Position numbers and translations under genes: made by a program. Under the pieces are notes generated by a model. That model had not been told where the DNA came from. It searched no databases and saw nothing but the letters and a program-made list of their open reading frames with translations. Shown here in pieces: positions 1 through 19,042 of a stretch of DNA of 19,042 nt (positions within the stretch are counted from its first letter, which is position 1; each line of letters begins with the position of its first letter). This stretch comes from Batkoa obscura (taxonomy: Eukaryota; Entomophthoromycota; Entomophthoromycetes; Entomophthorales; Batkoaceae): positions 1 through 19,042 of the forward strand of contig JASVEC010000278.1 in assembly GCA_030770535.1 (NCBI GenBank). The letters run 5' to 3'.

Positions 1-505
1 TAATTTGAATGTTAACCTTAATTTTTTTGCTGAGCATCATGGAAAAAGTATAGTTGATGGACATTTAAGAAACCTTTCAAATGGAAAGGTAGTTTTTAAA
101 GCATTAGGTAAAATAGAAGATATCAATCAATTAATTTCAAGGTCCGAGACTTTTATTTGGAGCATAATAAAATTAATAAATCGACTGTTGATAATGGGAA
201 AACAGATATAATTTTTAAAAAATATGAAAGAAACAAAATATAAAAAGAATAATAGAGATGCAAGGCATTAAAGAAGTATTTACACTTTATTAAACATAAC
301 AATAAACTACATTGTTATCCAGTATCTGATACATCAAAAAAAGCGATATAGTCCCAATTAAAGTTATAGAGTCTATAGAAAACAGAAAAATAAAAAGATC
401 GATCCCAGCTTACCTTACGAAGATAACAGAGAATTTAAAAATTTCGATATTACTAAGCAAGTAAGAAGTTTGTTGAATGATAGAATAGATTGTTAAATGT
501 TAGGA
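1..505 (+). pseudogene. Decayed coding fragment, possibly transposon-derived, cut by the left edge
   Basis: The frame is open from the window edge to 211 and begins with a protein-like segment containing LNFFAEHHGKSIVDGH. An H-G-K-S/G-x-x-D-G motif of this kind recurs, as I remember it, in mobile-element-associated proteins of fungi and animals, but I cannot name the family. Further coding-like fragments follow in other frames up to about 495, for example EDNREFKNFDITKQVRSLL from 419, so the region looks like the worn 3' part of a longer gene whose start lies outside the window. No terminal repeats or target duplications are visible here. It could equally be a decayed host gene. Confidence is moderate that it is a relic and low for its origin. 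Confidence 0.4.
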
Positions 506-779
506 TTACATTAAGTTATTAATAGCTAAGTTAATAAACAGTCAAAGAACAAGTAATTGTAAATAAATATAAAAACTATTATTATATTATTTGTACTATA
601 TAAAGGATGGTTAATTATAGATTTGGTGCTAACCACCCCCTCCCATGCAGCTATTTTATTAACTTAGAAATATATTAATAATGTAATTATAAACATTAGT
701 TTATTTACTTGATAACAAATCTGCAATGTTGACTAAAGTGGTCAATAATAAATATTTCTCAATAAAGTTTTACAAGAAT

Positions 780-884
780 TATGGGGATGTATTTTTTGTA
801 TTTAATAATTTTACTAATAATTTTCCACGTAAATAGCGCTAAAAGATGAAAAAGTAATGAAGCAAAAAAAAAAACATCCCCATA
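780..884 (+). mobile_element. MITE copy 1 (about 105 bp, TA-flanked inverted repeats)
   Basis: The element begins TATGGGGATGT and ends ACATCCCCATA, a perfect 11-bp inverted repeat whose outer TA is the likely target duplication. The interior carries AATTTTACTAATAATTTT, a central AGCGCT and AAAAAGTAATGAAGC, all shared with four other copies in this window. It has no coding capacity. Size, TIRs and TA flanks fit a non-autonomous element moved by a Tc1/mariner-type transposase; the superfamily is inferred from the TA alone. This is the best preserved copy. Confidence 0.8.
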
Positions 885-988
885 TGTATTTAAGATCTAA
901 TAGAAATTCCTCTAACTTACAGTATAAACTATAATAGGATGATTTAGAACTATGTCCGGGTACCTTGTTTTAATTAATAAAAAATTTG

Positions 989-1164
989 TTTTTATAAAAT
1001 TTTAAGCGGAGTTTTTAATACAATTTTTTTTGAAAATTGGATAAAATAATGAAGCTAATTTAGACAACCCCATTTATTTTTATAAAATTTCAAGTAAAGT
1101 TTAAAATACAAATTTTTTAGAAATTAGGTAAAAAATGAAATCAATTTGGATATCCCCATATACT
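989..1164 (+). repeat. Two tandem 88-bp units related to the MITE 3' half
   Basis: Unit 1 (989-1076) and unit 2 (1077-1164) both start TTTTTATAAAATTT, continue through AAGYRRAGTTT, a T-run and GAAATTRG, and end in an ACCCCATTTA or ATCCCCATATA type terminus. The right ends (AAAATAATGAAG...CCCCAT) resemble the right half of the MITE at 780-884. They are probably a diverged subfamily or a truncated pair. No matching left TIR is visible. Confidence 0.5.
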
Positions 1165-1360
1165 AAAATAAAACAGTGTTAATTTTAGTTACTTTTTATT
1201 GTTTATAATAAAACAGTGTATATGTTATTTAAGCAAGGTACAACCTATTTTTATATATTTATAGAGTAATATTTGCTTTTTTAATACTAATTTCAACTCA
1301 AAAAACATTACAATTATTTTATTGATGTTATAACAATTTTTCGTTATTACATTATTGATT

Positions 1361-1366
1361 TTTATT
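1361..1366 (-). promoter_or_regulatory. Possible polyadenylation signal of the SZT2-like gene
   Basis: AATAAA on the minus strand about 150 bases after the TAA stop of the SZT2-like gene, within a T/A-rich 3' flank. A second AATAAA lies at 1318-1323. The motif is frequent by chance at this AT content, so the assignment is weak. Confidence 0.25.
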
Positions 1367-1514
1367 ATTATATTGAAATATTAATTAAGTGGAATAAGGA
1401 TAATATAACTGAATATAAAAAAGTGATCTTGTTTTAATAAAACAAATGTTAAAATAATTTTTTCGATCGATTTTATACCATCTTATACTAATCTCCTTTT
1501 ATCTTTTCTACTTT

Positions 1515-11635
<10,121 letters not shown>

Positions 11636-12662
11636 TCCGTTTTTGTTGAAGAATGATTTTTCAGTTTAAAAAATTGATTTAGTAGATGTTTGAAATACAA
11701 ATTTTTAATCGTCCAATCAAAAAAATGATGATTCTAGCCGAGAAAATATCAATACCAGTATCAATGTATTCAAAGTGAAAGAAAGTAGACTAGCGAATAC
11801 CTTTAAAGTTTCCCGTCTTTTGTTTTTTTGTCTTTTGTTTTTCTGTTTTCTATTAGAAACCAATAGTATTGTTATTCTAAATAACAAATATATGTTGTGA
11901 ATTTAAATAGTTTTATAGCTTGAAATTAATGACCAACAAATTCAATAAATTGTCCAATTATTGAAATTCTATTCAGCTATTTTAGTTTGAATAAGGACTA
12001 AATTGCGATAATTCTTAAACTATTCGCCTATTGTGTTAATTTATACTTTATGATATAAACTATTTTCCTTAAATGAACAGCTAATCAACATACGTTTACA
12101 AAACAGTAAAATCTCTTCCATATAACCCTTTGAGTATTAAATAGCTTAAAAAAACTATGTTTGATTAAGAAATTTATTGCATATTACTTGTTAAGAGATC
12201 TATTTCTAACTCAGATTAAAGCTACTTGATTAAACAAATACTGCTACAAGCACATAGCTTCAAAAAATCATATACGAGCAATGTTCTTCACAATCGATTT
12301 TTGATTCTCGAAAAATTGATAAGTATTGCTCATCCACGATACCCAAGTGGTTAAAGTGATTTCGAATTGCACAAAATTAATAGAAATCCTTCTATTTTTA
12401 TTTTTGTTTGAAAATATTAATCTAAGTTTAGTTGGATTGATTATTACTTTTGAAATATTCAAAACCTTATACTTTTATGTATTAATTTTAAATTAAATAG
12501 GAATAAAAGTGTGTTTAATTTGAACTTTTATTTAAATTAAAATTTCGTTTAAAAAACCTAATTCTTTTATATAAACTTGGAACTACTTTCTATTAAATAT
12601 ACAACTAACCTTTTAGATGTTGAATTATGAGAATTTAAAATTAATCTTGACATAAACCATAA
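11636..12662. other. Non-coding spacer, 5' flank of the SZT2-like gene
   Basis: AT-rich sequence between the SZT2-like start codon (minus) and the multicopper oxidase relic (plus). It must contain the SZT2-like promoter, but I see no clear TATA or other box. I looked here for the missing first cupredoxin domain (HWHG, WYHxH) and found no convincing trace. The only recognisable item is a tRNA-like piece near 12330. Confidence 0.5.
12328..12370 (+). other. tRNA-like relic (A-box and B-box-like motifs)
   Basis: TACCCAAGTGGTTAAAGTGA resembles the D-arm/A-box of a eukaryotic tRNA-Ser or tRNA-Leu, and ATTTCGAATTGC just after it resembles a B-box (GGTTCGAATCC). The spacing is too short for an anticodon arm, and no acceptor stem pairs up. 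It is not a working tRNA; it may be a deleted tRNA copy, a SINE head or chance. Confidence 0.25.
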
Positions 12663-14123
12663 ACTAGTTGTAAAATTGAGCATTATACCTATACTAAAGT
12701 AGAAGATAAAAAAGAAATTTGGGATGATATAGTAAAGTTTGATCCAAGATATAAATATGATGAAGAAAGATTAGTAATGTTATCTGAATTATGGCATAAA
12801 CCAAGTGATGAATTACTCAAAGGATTATTGAGTGTCCCTTTTAGATTTGTTGGTCCATCTGATAGTATTCTGACTAATGGTATGACTTATAAAGTATGGG
12901 ATAATGCTGGAGCTAATAATTCTACCGTACCATTTAATAATGGATACAATGTTATTAATGTAAAGCCAAATAAAAGATATAGATTACGTCTGATTGCTGC
13001 CAATGGACTTTCGTTCCTTAGTTTCCGTATTCCAGGACACAAGTTTACTTTAATTGAAGCCGATGGTACTATTATTGAACCTGTTGAAGTTGATCATGTT
13101 GAAATGACTCCTGGACAAAGATATTCTGTTATTATGGAAACTAATCAACAAGTTGATAATTATTATGCTTATACTCAGGTTACTGGTGGTTCTGTAACCC
13201 CTAACAATGGTGTTGCTATCCTTCACTATGATGGTGCTGAAAGTGCTGATGCATTAAAAAGAATATCAACTACTCCACCAACTCCTACTGGACCATTCAA
13301 TCGTTGGGTAGAATCCCAACTATTCACATCAAAATGGTATAACAAAGGACTCAGCTCTCATTATTATCCAGTTCCTAAAAAGGCAACCAAAGAAATTATA
13401 TTAAATGTAATACCATCAACTACACCTGAAGGAAATTCAATCTATACTATTAACGACGTTGTTGCAAAGTCAAGGAATTCAACTATATGGGACAATGTTG
13501 TTGCTGGACGCCACAAGCCTACTCCAGGCATCTATGAAATCACTGAAGGTGATGATGTTCAGATTGTATTGCAACATTATATGCCTTCTGGACGTGCTTG
13601 TGCAACACATCCATGGCATTTACATGGTCACTATTTCTTCGTTGTAGGACATGGATCTGATGTATATAACCCAGAAGTTGATAGAAAAGCTAATGATACT
13701 GAATTAGCTTCATCTGATAAAATCCCCGTTATATGGTAATGTATTTTTGTGTTTAAGAATTTTACTAACAATTTTTCCACTTGATAGTGCTTAAAAGATC
13801 GAAAAAGTAATAAACCCAAAAAGAACACTCCATATAGAGATACTTCTACCTAATATGTAAATAATATTACAAACGCTACCAAATCTTCTATTCATTAGTT
13901 GTCCGATATATTTGGCGTTAAAATTGATATTCAAAATTCAAATGAGGATTTAAAAATATTACAAGTTCTCGTGTAGTTAAAGATGGGGTAGGTACCATGT
14001 AATTGATATGCTATTCGTTTTAAGTCTGATGACTTTGCCTCTTGGTATGTACATTGTCATATTACCACAAATATATTTATGATTAAACAAGTTATTGTTA
14101 ATGAATCACTTAAAAATCAATAA
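12663..14123 (+). pseudogene. Multicopper oxidase (laccase/ascorbate-oxidase type) pseudogene split by a MITE
   Basis: Such enzymes oxidise phenols, metals or ascorbate and reduce oxygen at a four-copper centre, usually in the secretory pathway. The frame is open from 12663 to 13739; recognisable similarity starts at VEDKKE (about 12699), with LWHKPSDELLKGLL and PFRFVGPSDSILTNG preceding cupredoxin domain 2 and HPWHLHGH of domain 3 at about 13608-13631. At 13732 a MITE enters, adding the final Trp and the stop. Beyond it RDTST (13836-13850) continues the family pattern PV-x-RDT one base out of frame. After a likely intron (donor GT at 13857, acceptor near 13991) comes YAIRFKSDDFASWYVHCHIT, holding the type-1 copper motif, with a TGA where Trp is expected (14004-14006). 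The usual WHxE after HCHI is missing and the stop is at 14121. The first domain (HWHG, WYHxH), signal peptide and start are absent. It is therefore a dead gene copy. Confidence 0.82.
13732..13834 (+). mobile_element. MITE copy 2, inserted in the multicopper oxidase pseudogene
   Basis: It begins TATGGTAATGT and ends ACACTCCATA, sharing with copy 1 the interior TTTAAGAATTTTACTAACAA, CCACTTGATAGTGCTTAAAAG and GAAAAAGTAAT. TA lies at both outer edges (13732-13733 and 13833-13834), as expected of a TA target duplication. Both TIRs have drifted, so the insertion is not recent. Confidence 0.75.
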
Positions 14124-14579
14124 ACCAAATATTTTTGTTCTTTAATCAAAATAAAATTTTATAGATTTTCAAATTATTTTTTATTCTTTAGTTGAATATA
14201 AATTATTTGGTTTTTTTCATTATAGAAATATTTATCGAATATCATATACACGTTATACTCATACATCATTGTATGTATAGTAAATACTTTAGATATTATA
14301 TGTAGAAACTAATACAAGCATTTTTAATAAAACAAGAATGAGTATTAATCAACTATAATCATCTATTTTGTTTAGACCTTATCTAAAAAAAGGATGGACA
14401 ACTAATAAGTAACCATAATTTCAATAAAAGAGCTAATAAACACAGGTATTAACTTAAATAGTCTACCTTTACCTTCCAACAATTCATTTTGTTTAAATTA
14501 TTCCAAATAGGATATTTTTTATTATACGAGTAATAGTACTATCTCAACACTTTTTGATTACTCATTCCAAAAATGATAT
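14124..14579. other. Non-coding, nothing recognised
   Basis: AT-rich sequence downstream of the oxidase relic. An AATAAA overlaps its stop (14119-14124) and another follows about 25 bases later; either could be its old polyadenylation signal. I see no gene, tRNA or repeat otherwise. Confidence 0.5.
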
Positions 14580-14855
14580 GATTTATTAAAGACAATAAAA
14601 ATCCAAGATGAAGTAAAACTGAAGTTTGTTTAACAGAAAAGAAGTATAGACAGAGGGTTAGAAGAAAGATTTAAAAAATGGAAAACGTTTAAAATAGAGC
14701 CATCAAAGGTCAATCCAAATTTTAGTGAGACTCTAGTTGCTTTTTATTGGGTTTAGTCTTATGGAAGGGATACTTGATCTCCTCTACAAGGAGATCTTTC
14801 ATTCTACCATTATGACTTTGAAAGAAGGCAATATCGCAATTGAACTATAATGCAT
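14580..14855 (+). pseudogene. Unrecognised decayed coding patch
   Basis: Between about 14634 and 14756 the plus strand is open and reads like real protein (GLEERFKKWKTFKIEPSKV, then NPNFSETLVAFYW). The same frame seems to continue further on (GDLSFYHYDFERRQYRN), with breaks. Base composition is richer in G and C than the surroundings, as in the genuine coding parts of the window. I do not recognise the family. It may be part of the same relic as the patch at 15116-15381, on the far side of a MITE. Chance is not excluded, because 40-codon open stretches occur at random. Confidence 0.3.
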
Positions 14856-14996
14856 ATATATTGTTATTTTAAATTTTATTTAAAAAATTAGACCTTAGTG
14901 TGCTACGTAATTTGCGATAGAATTTAAATAATAGAAATATGAAATTTCATACCAAACAAAGTGAAATTTCTATACTTAATAATTAATATATAAGCT

Positions 14997-15089
14997 TATG
15001 GTGATGTGTAAGAATTTTACTAACAGTTTTTCCGCTCAAGTAGTGCCTAAAAAAAGGAAAAAGTGATGAGACTAAAAAACACCCCTTTA
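14997..15089 (+). mobile_element. MITE copy 3 (internally shortened)
   Basis: It starts TATGGTGATGTG and joins directly to TAAGAATTTTACTAACA, so about 10 bases present in other copies are missing. It continues CCGCTCAAGTAGTGCCTAAA and AAAAAGTGATGAGAC, and ends ACACCCCTTTA. Same orientation as copies 1 and 2, with worn TIRs. Confidence 0.7.
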
Positions 15090-15115
15090 TTTTTTTGAGA
15101 AAAAATTCTTGAAAG

Positions 15116-15381
15116 AGCGAAGTCCCCAAATGGATATTTTATTAAATAAGAAAATTGAACAAAAGAATGAAGAGTCCATAGAAGAAGGATCTCAGAGTCT
15201 TTCTTATTATAGCTCAACCTTGATACTTTGAAACTGAAGCCATCACCCCAAGCAATGTGTCATTCTATAAAAAGATATAAAGTGAAGAGATTTATAGGTT
15301 TATCAACAAACGAAAGCTTGGAATGATGCCTACAAATAGATTAAGGAGTAGACAGGGAGAATGTGTAAGCTTGTTTAAATA
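15116..15381 (+). pseudogene. Unrecognised decayed coding patch
   Basis: A plus-strand stretch with coding-like composition. From about 15238 it reads TEAITPSNVSFYKKI and then SEEIYRFINKRKLGMMPTN followed by an RSRQGECVSLFK-like end at 15381; another frame is open from 15130 (MDILLNKKIEQKNEESIEEG). It looks like the worn C-terminal part of a gene, but I cannot name the family. It may belong with the patch at 14580-14855. Confidence 0.33.
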
Positions 15382-16407
15382 AAAAAAGCTTTGAATAAAA
15401 TAATAAAATAGTATAAATTAAATAAACTATCTATTTTAACACAAGAATTTCTATATTTCTTTATTTCACGAGTTTTTACTGACCCAAAATTAAAAAAATA
15501 TTCTCAAATAATGAAAAAAAGATATTTCCATATTTAGTAATAAAAAAATTAATTGAAGTATCATTTTTACTCCTTGCCTAATTTAATCCTTTAGCTAATT
15601 AAAGTATGCTTTCCATAGCATAAAATGTATTACTTATGATATTGAGAAGTTACAAATTATTAATGTATCTTATTGAATTCAAAAATAATTTCATATTAAT
15701 GTATTAAGTTTGTTGCTACTACTTCAACAATCGTAGTTAAACTTTGAGTTATTTTTAGAAAATAAATAAAAATTATTGTTGGTATAGTTACTATATTCGA
15801 GTTTGGAAAAATTTATTGAGAAAAACTTCTTTTAGTATCTGCCACTAGGGTTTGAAAATTTTAAGTTACTTCCTTATAGTGTCATTAGGTATAGAGTAAT
15901 TGCTATAAACCAGTTTTTGACCTTTAATACAGGAACTTTATAAGAAGCATATAACAGGCTAAAACCATTATTAACAAGATACTTTTTTTAAAATATATAG
16001 TTGTTAAGAAAGTAACCTGGATAAATTTAAAATTAAAATGCTATAAAATTATGATAGATAAGACTAATAGATTTAAGCTTACTTATCCTACCAATACATT
16101 ATGTTTGACTAATAGATAAAGATGATGTCGTTACTATATTAACTTTTTAAATTAATAAAGCGTTTCTAATTTATTGTATAATTAATTGATATAATTAATT
16201 GCTAAATTAATCAACTAATTTCACTTAATGATTTAATTCTAGATATTGGCTTAGTTTACCTTATTTAGATAATAGCAAGTAAAAGGGTTTAATATATTAA
16301 AATCAAATATATAGTTTATTAGTAACATATAACAAATTTATCAGGAAGTATTTATTTATATCTAAGTTAGAAGTGAGATGAAGCGTTTAATAAGCTAATA
16401 ATAAAAA
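15382..16407. other. Non-coding, nothing recognised
   Basis: Very AT-rich sequence with A- and T-runs and no gene-like frame, RNA gene or repeat that I can support. The part nearest 16407 is the 3' flank of the homeobox relic. Confidence 0.5.
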
Positions 16408-16938
16408 TTAAGACAATAAATTATCTAAAGAAAGACTTGACCTCTTCTCAGAAGAAGATGAAGTATTTGATTGTAATTGGTTAGTAGTTGGATGGTTAGT
16501 AAAAAAAGAGATATCATTAGCTATATAAGCAATATTTCTAGTTAAGTTTTCTGGAGATGAACTCATAACTAGCTGGTTGCTATTTGAATATCTAATGTTA
16601 TCATTTAGTAAATTAGAAATCGGTATTACATCGCCACGATTTGGAATATAGTCTTCTCTCATTTCATTTAATTCTAAATCGCTTCGTCTTCCCTATGTTT
16701 TGATTTAGCTCTTCTATTTTGGAACCAAACCTGTACTGCTCTAGGACTTAACTTAATTGTTTCAGATATTACTTCTAGCATGTACATCTGGTTTAGGGTC
16801 GGTATGGTAATATTCTTCTAAATATTTTATTTGCTCTGGAGAATGTCTTGCTTTCTTATCAGGATCATACACCATGATTTTAGCTTCTGAGGATGAAGAT
16901 GTCGATGTAGCGTAATGTTTAGCTCTAGTAAAATCCAT
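16408..16938 (-). pseudogene. Homeobox transcription factor pseudogene
   Basis: Homeodomain proteins bind DNA in the nucleus. From ATG at 16938-16936 the frame reads MDFTRAKHYA, a Ser-rich stretch, and then helix 1 (HSPEQIKYLEEYYHTDP). Helix 3 is LSPRAVQVWFQNRRAK with the diagnostic WFQNRR, followed by SKHREDEA. The tail is polar and Ser/Thr-rich and ends LSLDNLLS with TAA at 16410-16408. Helices 1 and 3 lie in different frames: one base must have been lost or gained at about 16771-16790, between them. A second shift near 16674-16686 separates REDEA from DLELNEMREDY. There is no room for an intron at either point. The wording of helix 3 fits fungal non-TALE homeodomains. Intact it would be about 176 residues. 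Base errors in the assembly could mimic this. Confidence 0.72.
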
Positions 16939-17638
16939 TATTGTTTAATTTTAAAATAGTTCATGATCAAATATTTTTATTTGCTTTATATACCAAAATC
17001 TGAATATTGTTGAAATTTTTTTGTTCTTAACCATTTATAATGAAATATTATTTGTAACATCTAATTTTATTAAAGTACTTAAATTAATTATGACATATTA
17101 GTAAGACGATTACCTTGGCTTTGAAAAACTATTGTTAAAATTTTTGCTACTTACTAATTAATCAACTATTAATTAAAAAGACTTTATAAAGATACTTGAG
17201 CTAACTGGAATAGACGGGAAATTGCTGCTTTATTGCTCCATTACTTTCACATCTCAAAAAGGTAGTCTCAATTTTCTTATGCTTTTATTTCGCCTTTTTT
17301 ACCTTAAAAAAGCTGATTAACTCTCAGTTTGAAGCATATAGTTATCATTTAGGTAAATATAAATTCAATCTATTATTTAATAAACAATAGTATCAAATTC
17401 ATTGTATTACAATGTATTATGAATTGCCTTTTAATTTCCTGTACTTCAAAGCTGAGATAGTTGCTTATTATAAAAATTGAAAAAGATTAAAAATAATGTT
17501 ATTTTTTCATTCGCACACCTTTTAGGAACTTTCAAGTTTTACAGCATAAAATTGCTTATAAAGTTTTATAGCTGTGCTTAAATTTCACTAAAAACATATT
17601 CAATATATCCAATATATCCTACTTCCATATAGATTACA
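16939..17638. other. Non-coding, nothing recognised
   Basis: 5' flank of the homeobox relic and AT-rich sequence up to the MITE pair. No gene-like frame or RNA gene seen. Confidence 0.5.
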
Positions 17639-17742
17639 TATGGGAGTGTTTTTTTTGACTTCATTATTTTTCTATTTTTTAAGCGCTATTTAAGCGGGAA
17701 ATTTGTTAGTAAAATTCCTAAACACAAAAATACATCCCCATA
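17639..17742 (-). mobile_element. MITE copy 4 (reverse orientation)
   Basis: Read on the plus strand it opens TATGGGAGTGTTTT and closes ACATCCCCATA; the interior holds TTAAGCGCTATTTAAGCGGG, TTGTTAGTAAAATTCCTAAA and CACAAAAATACATC, the reverse complement of copies 1-3. TA sits at both outer ends. The right TIR is perfect and the left has two changes. Confidence 0.78.
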
Positions 17743-17783
17743 TATTGAATTAAATTTAAAGAAAGCTTGAAACAAATCAGTAT

Positions 17784-17884
17784 TTGGGGATGTTTTTTGG
17801 TTTCATTATTCTTTCCATCTTTTAAGCGCTATTTGAATAAAAAAATTGTTAGTGAAATTCTTAAATACAAAAATACATCCCCAT
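17784..17884 (-). mobile_element. MITE copy 5 (reverse orientation)
   Basis: It opens TTGGGGATGTTTTTTGG and closes AATACATCCCCAT, with TTAAGCGCTATTTGAATA and TTGTTAGTGAAATTCTTAAA inside. It lies only about 40 bases from copy 4 in the same orientation, so the two arose by nested or neighbouring insertion or by local duplication. The outermost TA is worn on the left. Confidence 0.75.
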
Positions 17885-19042
17885 TTATTATTTTTAATGC
17901 TCTTAAACCTTTAAGTCAACCTTATTTTATACCATACTTTTGTGACTTATAATTAAAATAGTATTTTTTCATATTCCTGTATGTTTTAATAATACTATAG
18001 CTTTAACAGTCTAGTTTTTCCTTTAGGAGTAGTTCCTAGATTGAAACTAAGCAGCAGTGTATTCGCAGAAAATTTTATTGCCTATTTTTACTTAATCCTT
18101 TCATAAAGATCAAAAATCTAAAACATTATAATAAATCTATTATATTATATCCGTACTTTATAAAAAACGGAATTAAGCTATTTGAAACCAGTTTGATATC
18201 AGTGAACTTTTGAGGTTTGAAACAGATAAATTGATATAATAGTCTAAAGTTTTAAAAAATCCTGAATGAACTTATATTGCTAATTGATTCCTATTAGTAA
18301 AATAAAACCAAAGTAGCTGAAATATTGTAGTGATATGAAGATAAAAAGTCAAGGTATAAAAGACAATAAGATTAGATTACCTTTAATAAACGAAAAAATT
18401 CGGAAAATTACAGACAAATGAATTGTTGTATACTTTTCAACTAATATAGATACTATTTATGTTGTCAATTTGTTATCCGTAATATGCATTTTATACATTT
18501 ATAGTGACTTAATTACTAGCTAATTTCACCGTTTAATTGGGTTTTAATATAAAATTAAAAATAGATTTTCTTTATAAAGTTTTATAATACGGCATTATGA
18601 AATTTTGAGCACATTTGGAACAAGAGACCCTCATTTTTATACTTTTATAGTTATAAAGCAAAACTATTAGATCACCTTTAGCTGGAATAATCAATTCTTT
18701 ATATGATTTTTAGGGATAATAGAAGCATTACCAACTTATTATTTGAAACTAATAATGTTTAGCTTACAATAATGGTACAATTTTTTAAATCTTTATACAA
18801 ATAAATAAATTAAAAATGTATTACAAAAAATGATCCTGGAATATACTAGATTTAGCATATACATTTATCTGGAGCTAGTTTTTAGCCATGATAAAGTGGT
18901 ATGACAAGAAATAAAATGATAAATTCTTATTATAAATACGCAAAAATAAATACGACATGTAAGGAAAGTAACAATTCTCTTAAAATGCAATTTTCCTAAA
19001 GTGGCAAATATAACTAAGCTTATTTATCAGTTGCTTATAGGA
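17885..19042. other. Non-coding, nothing recognised
   Basis: AT-rich sequence to the right edge without a gene-like frame, RNA gene, tandem repeat or further MITE copy that I can support. Confidence 0.5.

Larger units (their letters stand above)
506..1514. other. Non-coding AT-rich region with MITE-related repeats
   Basis: No reading frame of note. It holds one full MITE (780-884), a tandem pair of related 88-bp units (989-1164) and a short direct repeat of AATAAAACAGTGT near 1166 and 1206. The stretch next to 1514 is the 3' flank of the minus-strand SZT2-like gene. Nothing else is recognisable. Confidence 0.6.

Noticed and set aside
12268-12462. Minus-strand frame of 64 codons
   Set aside because: No recognisable domain, composition as in the spacer, and it overlaps the tRNA-like relic on the other strand.
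13735-13760. GTAATG after ATATG as a normal 5' splice site of the oxidase gene
   Set aside because: The position coincides with the MITE edge, and the 103-bp segment matches four other MITE copies at both ends; insertion explains it better, though an exonised MITE is not fully excluded.
13459-13828. Frames at 13459-13647 (+) and 13631-13828 (-)
   Set aside because: They overlap the multicopper oxidase relic and the MITE in other frames.
15793-15995. Plus-strand stretch with few stops (YLPLGFENFKLLPYS and onward)
   Set aside because: About 32 codons open is expected by chance in a window this size and AT content; the composition is like the spacer and no motif is seen.
17767-17952. Plus-strand frame of 61 codons
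   Set aside because: It runs through MITE copy 5 and has no independent support.

Overview
The window is AT-rich eukaryotic DNA with spliceosomal introns (GTAAG...YAG), AAT-coded poly-asparagine, a fungal-type multicopper oxidase relic, a fungal-looking homeobox relic and a small terminal-inverted-repeat element. I infer an early-diverging fungus; an arbuscular-mycorrhizal-type (Glomeromycotina) genome is the best guess. Poly-N alone would also fit a dictyostelid or an anaerobic gut fungus, so the taxon is inference.

Layout. 1-505: decayed coding fragment of unknown, possibly transposon-related, origin running off the left edge. 506-1514: non-coding, holding one MITE and two tandem 88-bp units related to it. 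1515-11635 (minus): the one gene that looks intact, a homolog of SZT2, the giant scaffold of the KICSTOR complex in amino-acid sensing. I recover two short 5' exons that a single-ORF reading misses, giving about 3323 residues, close to the animal protein. 11636-12662: non-coding 5' flank with a tRNA-like relic. 12663-14123 (plus): a multicopper oxidase pseudogene lacking its first cupredoxin domain and split by a second MITE; its last part, with the copper motif HCHIT, can be read beyond the insertion. 14580-15381: two poorly preserved coding-like patches around a third MITE. 16408-16938 (minus): a homeobox gene with two frame breaks. 17639-17884: two MITE copies side by side. The rest is AT-rich sequence in which I see nothing.

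The genes do not form a pathway: one conserved nutrient-signalling gene is flanked by gene relics and small transposable elements. I see no operon, CRISPR array, rRNA gene or clearly novel multi-gene system. The most useful points are the SZT2 gene model with its long pure AAT tract, the MITE family, and the oxidase gene that one MITE interrupts.
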